The notes: generated by a model not told the origin, from the letters alone. Counted from the stretch's first letter, positions 46,721 through 55,623 are shown. The stretch is DNA of 64,000 bases from Streptomyces cyaneofuscatus (GCF_000718135.1 NZ_JOEM01000024.1:42413-106412); one strand, 5' to 3'. Numbers and translations: made by a program.

Positions 46721-47226
46721 GGTCCTTCAACTCCCCACCACTGTCCGACTTCAGGGTGGCTGCCCGGCTTGCGCCGGTTCTACGCGGGCGGATGGACTCC
46801 ATACCGCCGCGCGCGCCCCCGCCGTGCGTCTACCCCGTACATATGGACGAACCACCCGCTCCGAAGATTCCCGCTGAAAGCCACCGCGGAGACCCAGAAC
46901 GCTACGGAACGAATAATTCCAGCCAACTGATCCGGGCCCGAACTCGGGGGATCGGTGGGGATCCTCTGTCGCTTTCGCGAATTTCATCTCCGGGAATACC
47001 GGGACAACTCATGATCAAATCCTTGCCGGACGGCTGAAAATCATCCGGACGTGTCTTCGAGTTGTCTCTGTGTCAGTAGTAGGCTCGCGCCGTTTATTGA
47101 CGCAGGACGGACCCTCGCCCGCGTTTCCGATGCGCGCCGGTGTACGTACGGCGGACCTCGGGGCAGGGTCGAGGGACGACCGGGAGAAGACCACCCCCGC
47201 GGTGCGGGGCCGATCTGGGGGAGGCC
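46721..47226. other. Divergent region upstream of the conservon
   Basis: 506 bp without a convincing gene. The stretch 46850-47100 is clearly less GC-rich than the genes around it and probably holds the promoters of both divergent units. TAGGCT at about 47083-47088 is a possible plus-strand -10 box, but no good -35 is seen. Inverted repeats such as TCCGG-GAATA-CCGGGA near 46990 may be regulator sites. Confidence 0.5.
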
Positions 47227-50200
47227 ATGCGCTTTCGCGGGAAGTCCATCCGCAGGAAGATCGTGGCGTTGCTGCTGGTGCCGCTCGTCTCCCTCACGGG
47301 CCTCTGGGTCCTCGCCACGTACATCACCGGCCGCCAGGCGAGCGAGCTGATGAGCGTCAGCACCACCGTCGACAAGGTCGCCGGCCCCCTGGAGGAAGCG
47401 GTCCGGGTCGTCCAGGCCGAACGCCGGCAGACCCTGGTCTTCCTGGCCGACCCCCGTGCCTCCGACGCCCTGCCGCTCCTGCTGAGCCAACGCGCCGACA
47501 CCGACCGGATCGTGGCCGAAGTCAGGGACAGCGCCCGGCAGAACGACGTCCGCGAGGCGCTCGACGCCGAGGCCCGCACCCGCCTCGACGCGATCCTGAG
47601 CGCCGTCGACGGCCTGGACTCCCTGCGCGAATCCGTCGAGAAGCGCACCATCGGCCGGTCGAAGGCGCTGGACTTCTACAACGGCCTCGTCGACCCCGCG
47701 TACCGCTTCCTCAACGGCCTCCACACCACGGACAACGGATCGCTGGACAAGCAGATGCGGGCGCTGGTGGGGATATCCAGGGCCCGCGAGATGCTGTCGC
47801 GCGAGGACGCGCTCGTCGCTTCGAGCCTCATCGCGGGCCGCTTCACCACCGCCGAACTGCGCCAGATATCCGGCCTGGTGGCCCAGCGCGAGCTGCTCTA
47901 CGAGGTCAGTCTCGAAAACCTCCCCGCCGCCGAACGCCGCCGGGTCCAGCAGTTCTGGAGCAGCCCGGACGCCGAACCGCTGCGCACGGCCGAGGACACC
48001 CTGATCGCCGCCGGGCCCACCAAGCGCCCCGGAGCCGTCGACACCGAGCGCTGGCAGGCGGCGGCCGTACCCGTCCTCGACCGGCTGGCCGGCGACTCCA
48101 CGGAGATGGGCAACCGCTTCCAGGACCGGGCGGAACCGGCCGGATACCGGGTCCTCGCCCAGGCCGGAATCGCCGGAGTCCTCGGCTTCCTGGCCCTGAT
48201 CATCTCGATCTTCGTCTCCGTCCGCATCGGCCGTGAACTCGTCCGCGACCTCTCCCGGCTGCGCAAGGACGCCCACGAGGTCTCCGGCGTACGCCTGCCG
48301 AGCGTCATGCGGCGGCTGGCCTCCGGCGAACAGGTCGACGTCGAGACCGAGGCCCCGCACCTCACCTACGAACGCGACGAGATCGGCCAGGTCGGCCAGG
48401 CCCTCAACACCCTCCAGCGCGCCGCCGTCGAGGCCGCCGTCAAGCAGGCGGACATGCGGCGCGGCGTCTCCGAGGTCTTCGTCAACCTCGCCCGCCGCAA
48501 CCAGGTCCTCCTGCACCGCCAGCTGACCCTGCTGGACACCATGGAGCGCCGCACCGAGAACAGCGACGAGCTGGCCGACCTGTTCCGCCTCGACCACCTC
48601 ACCACCCGTATGCGGCGCCACGCCGAGGGGCTCGTGATCCTCTCCGGCGCCGCCCCCTCCCGCCAGTGGCGCAAACCCATCCAGCTCATGGACGTGGTCC
48701 GGGCCGCCGTCGCCGAGGTCGAGGACTACGAACGCATCGAGGTCCGGCGGCTGCCCCGGATCGGCGTGGGCGGCCCCGCCGTCGCCGACCTCACCCACCT
48801 CATCGCCGAACTCCTGGAGAACGCCACCGTCTTCTCGCCCCCGCACACCGCGGTCCAGGTGCACGGCGAACGCGTCTCCAACGGCTTCACCCTCGAGATC
48901 CACGACCGCGGTCTCGGCATGCCCCCCGAAGTCCTCCTCGACGCCAACCTCCGGCTCGCCGAGACCCCCGACTTCGAGCTCTCCGACACCGACCGCCTCG
49001 GCCTCTTCGTGGTCAGCCGGCTCGCCCAGCGCCAGAACGTCCGGGTCTCCCTTCAGAAATCGCCGTACGGGGGCACCACCGCGGTCGTGTTCATCCCGGC
49101 GGCCCTCCTTACCGAGGCCCCCGACACCCACGGCACCGGCTTCCGTCTCGACCGCCGCGCCGAGCGGGCCATCGGCAGCGGCCGCACCGACGGCGACGCC
49201 CCGTCCTCCGACGGCACCCCATCGGGCGGCGACCGCAGGGCGGGCGGCCGGTCCGCCGTGCTCTCTCCGGTCCCCACCGGGCTCACCGGACCGGCGGTGC
49301 TCGACGGCCCGGTGGAGCTGGAAGCCCCGGTCGGCCCCCTGGACCTCACCGGCGACCGGCTGGACCGCGCCTCCGACCCGGCCCTCGATCCGGCCCTGGG
49401 GCCCGTACTCGACGGCGTCTCGGACCTGGAGGACACCGAGAGCGAGCGCGGCGGCATCTTCCGCGCCCGCGACCTGCGCCGCGACGACGGCCGGGACCCG
49501 CGCCGCGAGGACGACCGGAGCCCGCACGGTGACGACGGCCGGGACCGGCGCCGGTCCACCGGCCGCGAACAACACCAGCAGGCCCGCGACCACGGCGAGG
49601 GCCCCACGGCCGAGGTCCGCCCGATGCGCCCCGCGGGCCCGGTACCGCTGCCGCGCCGTACCCCGCCGACCCTGGTCACCGACCGGGGCCGCCGGGTGGA
49701 CGACCAGGGCCAGGACCGGGACCGCCACCAGGACCAGGACGGGGACCTGCACCGGGACGCCGCCGAGCCGCCCGCGACCGCACCCCGCACCCCGACCGGC
49801 CCGGTCGCGCACACCACCCCCTGGGCGGCCCGCGCCGCCCAGCGCACCCCCGCACCACTCAGGACCACCGACCCGCTCAGCACCACCGACCCACGCCGCA
49901 CCACCGGCCGCCGCACCACCGAACCCCCGCACACCCCAGAACCACCCCGCACCACCGAGGCGCGCCCCGAGAGTCCTCCGGCGCCGAACGGCCCGACCGC
50001 CCCCGACACCGTGGGCGGCCTGCCCCGGCGGGTCCGGCAGGCCAGCCTCGCCCATCAGCTCCGTGAGGAGTCCGCCGACCGGACTCCTCACCGGGCGCCC
50101 GTGGACACGGTCGACGACTACGACCGTGACGCGGACGAGGTACGCAACCGCATGGCTTCACTCCAGCGCGGCTGGCAGCGCGGTCGTCGGCAGAACGCCG

Positions 50201-50271
50201 AGGACACATACGACGCGACCGGCCCCGAGGGAACAGCACCAGGAACCACTCCGGGAGGGGACGGTCGATGA
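47227..50271 (+). CDS. cvnA: CvnA: nitrate-sensor-domain histidine kinase-like protein of a conservon
   Basis: 1014 aa from the ATG at 47227 (GGGAGG upstream). Helix 1 (KIVALLLVPLVSLTGLWVLA), a ~280-residue extracellular all-helical NIT sensor domain (VVQAERRQTLVFLADPRASD is its typical core), helix 2 (AGIAGVLGFLALIISIFVSV), HAMP, and a histidine-kinase-like ATPase domain (THLIAELLENATVFSPPHTA, IHDRGLGMPPEVL) around 520-640. There is no standard phosphoacceptor H-box, as in other CvnA proteins. The last ~370 residues are Pro/Thr/Arg-rich and disordered, with short TTDP/TTEP repeats. Conservons act like membrane-bound G-protein receptors; cvnA9 and cvnA1 affect morphology in S. coelicolor. ATGA overlap with cvnB. 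Confidence 0.93.
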   Translation: MRFRGKSIRRKIVALLLVPLVSLTGLWVLATYITGRQASELMSVSTTVDKVAGPLEEAVRVVQAERRQTLVFLADPRASDALPLLLSQRADTDRIVAEVRDSARQNDVREALDAEARTRLDAILSAVDGLDSLRESVEKRTIGRSKALDFYNGLVDPAYRFLNGLHTTDNGSLDKQMRALVGISRAREMLSREDALVASSLIAGRFTTAELRQISGLVAQRELLYEVSLENLPAAERRRVQQFWSSPDAEPLRTAEDTLIAAGPTKRPGAVDTERWQAAAVPVLDRLAGDSTEMGNRFQDRAEPAGYRVLAQAGIAGVLGFLALIISIFVSVRIGRELVRDLSRLRKDAHEVSGVRLPSVMRRLASGEQVDVETEAPHLTYERDEIGQVGQALNTLQRAAVEAAVKQADMRRGVSEVFVNLARRNQVLLHRQLTLLDTMERRTENSDELADLFRLDHLTTRMRRHAEGLVILSGAAPSRQWRKPIQLMDVVRAAVAEVEDYERIEVRRLPRIGVGGPAVADLTHLIAELLENATVFSPPHTAVQVHGERVSNGFTLEIHDRGLGMPPEVLLDANLRLAETPDFELSDTDRLGLFVVSRLAQRQNVRVSLQKSPYGGTTAVVFIPAALLTEAPDTHGTGFRLDRRAERAIGSGRTDGDAPSSDGTPSGGDRRAGGRSAVLSPVPTGLTGPAVLDGPVELEAPVGPLDLTGDRLDRASDPALDPALGPVLDGVSDLEDTESERGGIFRARDLRRDDGRDPRREDDRSPHGDDGRDRRRSTGREQHQQARDHGEGPTAEVRPMRPAGPVPLPRRTPPTLVTDRGRRVDDQGQDRDRHQDQDGDLHRDAAEPPATAPRTPTGPVAHTTPWAARAAQRTPAPLRTTDPLSTTDPRRTTGRRTTEPPHTPEPPRTTEARPESPPAPNGPTAPDTVGGLPRRVRQASLAHQLREESADRTPHRAPVDTVDDYDRDADEVRNRMASLQRGWQRGRRQNAEDTYDATGPEGTAPGTTPGGDGR

Positions 50272-50711
50272 CCGCACCGAACGCCGCAGCACCCAACCCC
50301 GCACGCCACGGCTCGGGCGAGCTGAACTGGCTGCTCGACGAACTCGTCCAGCGCGTCGCCAGCATCCGCAAGGCGCTGGTGCTCTCCAGCGACGGGCTCG
50401 CCACGGGCACCTCGCAGGATCTGACCCGGGAGGACAGCGAGCATCTGGCCGCCGTCGCCTCCGGGTTCCACAGCCTCGCCAAGGGCGTGGGCCGCCACTT
50501 CGACGCAGGCCGGGTGCGTCAGACCGTCGTCGAACTGGACGAGGCGTTCCTCTTCGTCACCGCGGCCGGGGACGGCAGCTGTCTCGCCGTCCTGGCCGAC
50601 GCGGACTCCGACGTGGGCCAGGTGGCGTACGAGATGACGCTGATGGTCAAGCGCGTGGGGGCCCACCTGGCCAACGCCCCACGGACGACCGGTCTGCCCG
50701 CCGGAGGGTGA
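50268..50711 (+). CDS. cvnB: CvnB: roadblock/LC7-domain protein
   Basis: 147 aa, ATG overlapping the cvnA stop. A complete roadblock/LC7 domain: LNWLLDELVQRVASIRKALV, LSSDGLATGTSQDLTREDSE, then ELDEAFLFVTAAGDGSCLAV and YEMTLMVKRVGAHLA. In conservons it associates with CvnA and acts on the GTPase CvnD, comparable to MglB acting on MglA. Confidence 0.95.
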   Translation: MTAPNAAAPNPARHGSGELNWLLDELVQRVASIRKALVLSSDGLATGTSQDLTREDSEHLAAVASGFHSLAKGVGRHFDAGRVRQTVVELDEAFLFVTAAGDGSCLAVLADADSDVGQVAYEMTLMVKRVGAHLANAPRTTGLPAGG

Positions 50712-50720
50712 GGGCCGGGC

Positions 50721-51176
50721 ATGAGCGCTGACTCCCGCCGGGGCACGGACCCCGGACCCACGGACTCCGGCTCCACGGACACGACTGCCGCCGACCCCCA
50801 GTCGTCGCGGTGGTACGACGCGGAGGCCGGGCCGGTCGTCCGCCCGTACGCCATGACCCGGGGGCGCACCAGCAGCGCCTCCCGGCACCGGCTCGACCTG
50901 ATCGCCCTCGTCGTGCCCGAACCGGCGGCCGAGGACCCCGGCCGGGACCAGACGCTCGCGCCCGAACACGTCACGATCGTCGAACTCTGCAGCGACGCGC
51001 CCCAGTCGATCGCCGAGCTCGCCGCCGAACTCGACCTCCCGGTAGGGGTGGTACGGGTCCTGGTCGGCGATCTCGTCGAGGACGAGCTGGTGCACGTCAC
51101 CCGTCCCGTTCCCCCGGCCGAGCTGCCGGACGTGAACATTCTTCGCGAGGTAATCAATGGCCTTCGGGCGCTCTAG
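50721..51176 (+). CDS. cvnC: CvnC: DUF742 protein
   Basis: 151 aa, ATG 9 nt after cvnB. The DUF742 signature is complete: RWYDAEAGPVVRPYAMTRGR, then LDLIALVV, EHVTIVELCSDAPQSIAELA, LDLPVGVVRVLVGDLVEDEL and the terminal NILREVINGLRAL. The fold is winged-helix-like. Its 3' end overlaps cvnD by 20 bp, a typical conservon arrangement. Confidence 0.95.
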   Translation: MSADSRRGTDPGPTDSGSTDTTAADPQSSRWYDAEAGPVVRPYAMTRGRTSSASRHRLDLIALVVPEPAAEDPGRDQTLAPEHVTIVELCSDAPQSIAELAAELDLPVGVVRVLVGDLVEDELVHVTRPVPPAELPDVNILREVINGLRAL

Positions 51177-51765
51177 CCGCGTCAAGCAGCGGCCCGTCGA
51201 GCCCGTCACCCTGAAGATCCTGGTGGCGGGAGGGTTCGGCGTCGGCAAGACGACGGCGGTCGGGGCGGTCAGCGAGATCAGACCGCTGCGTACGGAGGAG
51301 CGCCTGAGCGAGGCGGGCCGCCCGGTGGACGACCTGGAGGGGGTCGAGTCCAAGACCACCACCACGGTCGCGATGGACTTCGGCCGGATCACGGTCCGCG
51401 AGGACCTGGTCCTCTACCTCTTCGGCACGCCGGGCCAGGACCGCTTCTGGTTCCTCTGGGACGAGCTGGCCCAAGGCGCCCTGGGGGCGGTCGTCCTCGC
51501 CGACACCCGGCGCCTGGAGGACTGCTTCGCCGCGGTCGACTACTTCGAACGCCGCCGGATCCCGTTCACCGTGGCCGTCAACTGCTTCGAGGGGGCGGGA
51601 CAGTTCCCCGCCGAGACCGTGCAGGCGGCCCTCGATCTCGACCCCGAGGTCCCGGTGCTGCTGTGCGACGCGCGGGACCGCTCCTCCGTACGCGACGTCC
51701 TGATCGCGGTCGTCGAGCACGCCCTGGAGCGCGCGGCGCGGGACGGTCGGCCCGTCGCCACCTGA
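51157..51765 (+). CDS. cvnD: CvnD: small Ras-like GTPase of the conservon
   Basis: 202 aa, start inside cvnC (20-bp overlap). P-loop GGFGVGKTTAVG (Lys31), switch II YLFGTPGQDRFWFLWDEL, ADTRRLEDCFAAVDYFERR, and NCFEG in place of the usual NKxD guanine motif, as in other CvnD/MglA-like actinobacterial GTPases. It probably cycles at the membrane with CvnA-C. A 12-bp-stem terminator follows it. Confidence 0.95.
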   Translation: MAFGRSSRVKQRPVEPVTLKILVAGGFGVGKTTAVGAVSEIRPLRTEERLSEAGRPVDDLEGVESKTTTTVAMDFGRITVREDLVLYLFGTPGQDRFWFLWDELAQGALGAVVLADTRRLEDCFAAVDYFERRRIPFTVAVNCFEGAGQFPAETVQAALDLDPEVPVLLCDARDRSSVRDVLIAVVEHALERAARDGRPVAT

Positions 51766-51796
51766 CGGCCCTGCGCTCCCACGGTCGTACGCGTAC

Positions 51797-51828
51797 GGCC
51801 CGTACCCCCGCCGACAGGGGTACGGGCC
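51797..51828. terminator. Terminator between the conservon and the thiolase-like gene
   Basis: Perfect 12-bp stem (51797-51808 with 51817-51828), 8-nt loop, between convergent cvnD and the thiolase-like gene. The rest of this gap is featureless. Confidence 0.82.
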
Positions 51829-51908
51829 GCACGACGTCCGGCGGGCCGGGCTGCGAGTGTTCTGCGGCCATGACGAGCCGTCAAGCCATGCCCGGGCAAA
51901 AGGTGTTC

Positions 51909-53099
51909 TCAGCGGACGGCGACCACCGCCGAACCGTGCCCGAACAACCCCTGGTTCGCCGTGATGCCCACCCGGGCCCCCGGCACCTGACGCTCCCCGG
52001 CCCGACCGCGCAACTGCCAGGTCAGCTCGCACACTTGGGCGATCGCCTGCGCGGGCACCGCCTCCCCGAACGAGGCGAGCCCCCCGCTCACATTGACCGG
52101 GATGCGGCCGCCCAGCGCGGTGGCTCCCTCCCGTACGAGCTTCGCGCCCTCACCCGCACCGCACAGTCCGATGTCCTCGTACCACTCCAACTCCAGTGCG
52201 GTGGAAAGGTCGTAGACCTCCGCCAGCGACAGATCCTCCGGCCCGATCCCCGCCTCCTCGTACGCGGCCCGGGCGATCGAGGACCGGAAGCTCTTCGGCG
52301 ACGGTTCCACGGCCACCGCCGAGTCGGTGCCGATGTCCGGCAGATCGAGGACGGTGCGCGGGAACGTCGGCGTCACGGTCGAGACGGCCCGGATCCGCAC
52401 CGGATCGGCCACCCCGCGCCGCCGCGCGAACTCCACACTGCTCAGCACCAGCGCGGCACCCCCGTCGGACGTGGCGCAGATGTCCAGCAGCCGCAGCGGA
52501 TCGGCGACGACGGCCGAGGCGGCGACCTCCTCCGCGGTCACCGGCTTCCGGTAGCGGGCGTTTGCGTTCATCGCCCCCGCCGCCGCGTTCTTCACCTTGA
52601 CCAGCGCGAAGTCCTCCGGCGTATCCCCGTACAGCGCCATCCGGCGGCGCGCGTACAGTCCGAAGTACGCCGGGTTCGTCGCCCCGAGCACCCGGAACCG
52701 CAGCCAGTCCGGATCGTCCCGCCGTTCCCCGCCCGCCGGGGCGAAGAACCCCTTGGGCGCCGCGTCGGCCCCCACCACCAGAACGACGTCCGCCATCCCC
52801 GCCAGGATCTGGGCCCGCGCGGTGTTGATCGCCTGCGCCCCCGAAGCGCACGCGGCGTACACGGAGGTCACCCGCGCCCCCTGCCACCCCAGCGCCCGCG
52901 CGAACGTCGCCCCGGCCACGTACCCCGGATAGCCGCCCCGGACCGTCTGCGCGCCGACCACCGACCCCACCTCGGGCCACCCGATGCCCGCGTCGTCGAG
53001 GGCGGCACGCGCGGCGGCCTGCCCGTACGTGACGAAGCCGCGCCCCCACTTGCCCCACGGGTGCATCCCGGCCCCGAGGACGGCCACATCGCCGGTCAC
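51909..53099 (-). CDS. Thiolase-like lipid-transfer protein / acetyl-CoA acetyltransferase
   Basis: 396 aa, GTG at 53099 overlapping the stop of the upstream OB-fold gene. A thiolase fold of the SCP-x/Ltp2 type: VAVLGAGMHPWGKWG, YAACASGAQAINTARAQILA (Cys84 at the nucleophile position), CATSDGGAALVLSS, and PVNVSGGLASFGEAV with a terminal NQGLFGHGSAVV. Family members paired with DUF35 proteins include aldolases that cleave steroid side chains (Ltp2) and polyketide-related thiolases. The pairing with the DUF35 protein indicates a heteromeric thiolase-like/OB enzyme acting on an acyl-CoA. No steroid-ring genes are nearby, so the substrate is open. Confidence 0.88.
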   Translation of the reverse strand: MTGDVAVLGAGMHPWGKWGRGFVTYGQAAARAALDDAGIGWPEVGSVVGAQTVRGGYPGYVAGATFARALGWQGARVTSVYAACASGAQAINTARAQILAGMADVVLVVGADAAPKGFFAPAGGERRDDPDWLRFRVLGATNPAYFGLYARRRMALYGDTPEDFALVKVKNAAAGAMNANARYRKPVTAEEVAASAVVADPLRLLDICATSDGGAALVLSSVEFARRRGVADPVRIRAVSTVTPTFPRTVLDLPDIGTDSAVAVEPSPKSFRSSIARAAYEEAGIGPEDLSLAEVYDLSTALELEWYEDIGLCGAGEGAKLVREGATALGGRIPVNVSGGLASFGEAVPAQAIAQVCELTWQLRGRAGERQVPGARVGITANQGLFGHGSAVVAVR

Positions 53100-53560
53100 G
53101 ACAGAGCCCCCGCCGCCACGGGCCGCCAGTTCCACGTCGTGTGTACGGTGCCGGCCGCCCGGTCCTCGTCCAGGACACCCGGCACCACCTCGACCACCGA
53201 GCCGACGGGCAGATCGTCCACGCCCACCCCGGGCGCGGCCTGCCCCAGCACCACCATGCGCTCGGCCGCCAGCTCCACGGCGACCAGGGTGTACGGCACC
53301 CAGGGCACTCCGGGATCGCTGACGTACGGGGGAGGGGGCCGGTAGCGCCCGTCGGTGCAGGACCACACCGTGCCCCGCTTCGACAGCGGAACCTCCTCCA
53401 GCTCCCCGCCGGGGCAGCCCGGATTGCGGCAGTGGCCGTCCTCGCGGGGGAAGTGGACCGACCGGCAGCCCGAGCAGCGGGTGCCCAGCAGCCGGAACTC
53501 CTCCTCCGCGGTGTCCTCGGTGAACCAACCGGCCACCACGGGTATGCGCGTATGCGGCAA
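53096..53560 (-). CDS. Zn-ribbon / OB-fold (DUF35) protein
   Basis: 154 aa, TTG start at 53560 preceded by GGAGGGGC; no ATG or GTG fits as well. An N-terminal rubredoxin-like zinc ribbon with Cys29, Cys32, Cys44 and Cys49 (TRCSGCRSVHFPRE, HCRNPGCPG) is followed by an OB fold (RGTVWSCTDGRY, YTLVAVELAAERMVVLGQ, GSVVEVVPGVL). DUF35 proteins bind thiolase-like partners and help form the active site. The GTGA overlap with the thiolase-like gene supports a complex. Confidence 0.9.
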   Translation of the reverse strand: MPHTRIPVVAGWFTEDTAEEEFRLLGTRCSGCRSVHFPREDGHCRNPGCPGGELEEVPLSKRGTVWSCTDGRYRPPPPYVSDPGVPWVPYTLVAVELAAERMVVLGQAAPGVGVDDLPVGSVVEVVPGVLDEDRAAGTVHTTWNWRPVAAGALS

Positions 53561-53580
53561 AGCCCCTCCCCGGCACGGAG

Positions 53581-53597
53581 TCTGACGGAACGTCAGA
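53581..53597 (-). promoter_or_regulatory. Palindromic operator-like site upstream of the thiolase operon
   Basis: TCTGACG-GAA-CGTCAGA, a perfect 7-bp inverted repeat 21 bp upstream of the TTG start of the DUF35 gene. The TGACG/CGTCA arms look like a TetR-family operator (FadR/KstR-like acyl-CoA regulators often use such sites); the regulator is not in this window. Confidence 0.45.
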
Positions 53598-53684
53598 AGT
53601 GTGCCACGGGCGGCGTCCCCCGGCGAGAGGAGCGACCAGGAGAGCCGCTCCGCACGCGGCCATCAGAGCCCCTCCGCACGCGAC

Positions 53685-54032
53685 TCATCCGTTCTCGGCG
53701 AGCCACTTCGCCGCGGTCTCCGCCAGCTCGTCGTTCCGGCCGGCCAGCATCATTCCGATCATCTGCGCGTCCCCGCGCAGCGACCACGCCGGATGCCCGA
53801 AGGTCGCCGGGTTGTTCTTCTCGATCAGGAAATGCGCGGGCCAGGCCGTGCCGTACCCGATCAGCGGCAGCGCCGCCAGATACCGCTTCCGCCCCCGCGC
53901 CAGCCCGTAAGCCGTGATCGCGAGACCGGTGAGCGTGCCGGTCAGATGGACCCAGCGGGTGGCGGCGCGGGAGTGCATCGCGACGTAGTACGGCCAGAAT
54001 TCCTCGTACGAATCGAACGTCTGCTGTGACAT
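53685..54032 (-). CDS. DUF962 / Mpo1-like membrane protein
   Basis: 115 aa from the ATG at 54032. FDSYEEFWPYYVAMHSRAAT, RWVHLTGTLTGLAITAYGLA and GYGTAWPAHFLIEKNNPATFGHPAW are the DUF962 signature; the two helices are short. Yeast Mpo1 of this family is a dioxygenase in phytosphingosine alpha-oxidation that uses conserved histidines and iron; bacterial members are uncharacterised. His residues in MHSR, VHLTG, AHFL and GHPAW are candidates for that iron site. Confidence 0.88.
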   Translation of the reverse strand: MSQQTFDSYEEFWPYYVAMHSRAATRWVHLTGTLTGLAITAYGLARGRKRYLAALPLIGYGTAWPAHFLIEKNNPATFGHPAWSLRGDAQMIGMMLAGRNDELAETAAKWLAENG

Positions 54033-54090
54033 ACGGGCACCGTAGCCGCCCGACCGGCAACCGAACACGCCCCTTTCGCGTCCGAAAGGA

Positions 54091-54137
54091 AGAACGGGCG
54101 GCCGGAGCCCACGGGGGTGGTCCCGGTCGCCCGTTCT
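54091..54137. terminator. Terminator of the vanX-like gene
   Basis: A 15-bp stem with one G-T pair (54091-54105 with 54123-54137), 17-nt loop, directly after the stop (54139-54141) of the minus-strand dipeptidase gene. Confidence 0.75.
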
Positions 54138-54138
54138 T

Positions 54139-54996
54139 TCAGCGCCCCGCCACCGCCCTGCGATCGACCGGGAAGTCGAAATAGGTGTCCGGGAACAGCT
54201 CGGGCTTGTGGGTGAAGTGCCACCACTCCTCCGGCAGGTTCACGAACCCCACCTCGGTCAACGTCCGCTTCAGGAACTGCCGGTTGGCGCGCTGCACGCC
54301 CTGTATCCGGGGGTCGTCCGTGTGCGACAGGGTGTCGAAGCAGTCGTAACCGGTCCCCATGTCCACCGAGTTGTCGGGGAAGCGCTCGTCCTTCGGTGCG
54401 AAGCAGGGCGTCAGCCGCTCGCCCGGACGGTACGGCCTGGTCGGCAGAGCCGGCAGCCGGACCAGCGTCAGGTCCACCGTGCTGCCCCTGCTGTGCCCGG
54501 ACTTCTCCGCGATGTAACCGTCCTCGAACAACCGGCTCTTGTCCACCAGCGGATAGAACTCCCCCTTCATGGACTGGTCGTCGAGATCCTTCGCCCAGCG
54601 CACGAAGTGGTCCACCGCCCGCTGCGGCCGGTAACAGTCGTACACCTTCAGCGCGTACCCCTGCCGCAACAGCCGCTTCTGCGCCAGATGCAGAGCGCGG
54701 GCGGCGGGCCGGGTCAGGATGCAGACCGGCTGTCGGTATCCGTCGACGCGCTCGCCGAGGAAGGTGTGCGCCGTGGTGTAGCGCATCTCCTGGATGATCG
54801 TCGGATCCACCGAACGCAACGCCACGAACCCATCGGGAGCCTTCGGTTCGGAGCGGGCGTCCGCCGAAGCGGATCCGGGCCGGACCTGAGCGGCCGCGGG
54901 GGAGACGGACGCGGGGGAGAGGCCCGCGGTGGCGAGCAGCGCGGTGACGGCGGCAGCGGTGGCCAAGGCGCGGAGAGCGGTACGCATTCCTGTCAT
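54139..54996 (-). CDS. Secreted M15 D-alanyl-D-alanine dipeptidase (VanX-like)
   Basis: 285 aa from the ATG at 54996. A signal peptide (TALRALATAAAVTALLATAG) shows export, unlike the cytoplasmic VanX of resistance clusters. The M15D motifs are present: SGHSRGSTVDLTLV with His and Asp zinc ligands, and PEEWWHFTHKPE with the catalytic Glu and third zinc ligand His; YDCYRPQRAVDHFVRWAKD is also typical. It should cut D-Ala-D-Ala dipeptide outside the cell, for cell-wall recycling or nutrition. No vanHAS genes are nearby, so glycopeptide resistance is unlikely. Confidence 0.9.
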   Translation of the reverse strand: MTGMRTALRALATAAAVTALLATAGLSPASVSPAAAQVRPGSASADARSEPKAPDGFVALRSVDPTIIQEMRYTTAHTFLGERVDGYRQPVCILTRPAARALHLAQKRLLRQGYALKVYDCYRPQRAVDHFVRWAKDLDDQSMKGEFYPLVDKSRLFEDGYIAEKSGHSRGSTVDLTLVRLPALPTRPYRPGERLTPCFAPKDERFPDNSVDMGTGYDCFDTLSHTDDPRIQGVQRANRQFLKRTLTEVGFVNLPEEWWHFTHKPELFPDTYFDFPVDRRAVAGR

Positions 54997-55056
54997 GGGC
55001 ACACCGTCTATCAGCTTCGCCGCCCCCGCGGAAGGACGATCGGATACAGTCCGCCC

Positions 55057-55623
55057 GTGTCCGAGCCCACCGACAGCCCCGCCCCGACAACCGGCCGGCA
55101 GCCGACCCCGTACGTCAGGGACTCCCACTGCTCCACCTGCGGAGCCCCGTACCCCGCCCTGACCGCTCCCGGCACCTGGCCCCGCACCTGCCCGCGCTGC
55201 GGCACCACCGCCTACCGCAACCCGCTCCCGGTCGCCGTGGCCCTGCTCCCCGTGACCGGCCCGGCCTCACTCGGACTCGTCGTCATCACGCGCACCATCC
55301 AGCCGCAGAAGGGCGGCACGGCGCTGCCCGGCGGCTTCATCGACCACGCCGAGGACTGGCGCCACGCGGTCGTCCGCGAACTGCGGGAGGAGACCGGGAT
55401 CGAGGCCGACGAACAGGACGTCCGCCTCGCCGACGCCCTCAGTGACACCGCCGGCCACCTCCTGCTCTTCGGCCTCCTCCCGCCCCGCCCCCTCGCGAGC
55501 CTGCCGCCCTCCGTCCCCACCCACGAGACGACGGGGTACGAGATCCTCCACGCCCCGCGCCCGCTGGCCTTCCCGCTGCACACGGAAGCGGTGGACGCCT
55601 GGTTCGCGGGCCGGTACGGCTGA
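55057..55623 (+). CDS. Nudix hydrolase with zinc-ribbon N-terminus
   Basis: 188 aa, GTG at 55057. N-terminal zinc ribbon HCSTCGAPYPAL and RTCPRCGTTAYRNP (four Cys), as in NudC-like and actinobacterial Nudix proteins, then the Nudix box GGFIDHAEDWRHAVVRELRE-ETG. No ribosome site is seen; TACAGT at 55045-55050 lies 7-12 nt upstream, so a leaderless mRNA is likely. Nudix enzymes cut nucleoside diphosphates linked to X; NAD-type or oxidised nucleotides are possible substrates. Divergent from the dipeptidase gene. Confidence 0.9.
   Translation: MSEPTDSPAPTTGRQPTPYVRDSHCSTCGAPYPALTAPGTWPRTCPRCGTTAYRNPLPVAVALLPVTGPASLGLVVITRTIQPQKGGTALPGGFIDHAEDWRHAVVRELREETGIEADEQDVRLADALSDTAGHLLLFGLLPPRPLASLPPSVPTHETTGYEILHAPRPLAFPLHTEAVDAWFAGRYG

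Noticed and set aside
54139-54996. Glycopeptide-resistance cluster
   Set aside because: Only a vanX-like gene, exported, without vanH, vanA, vanR or vanS.
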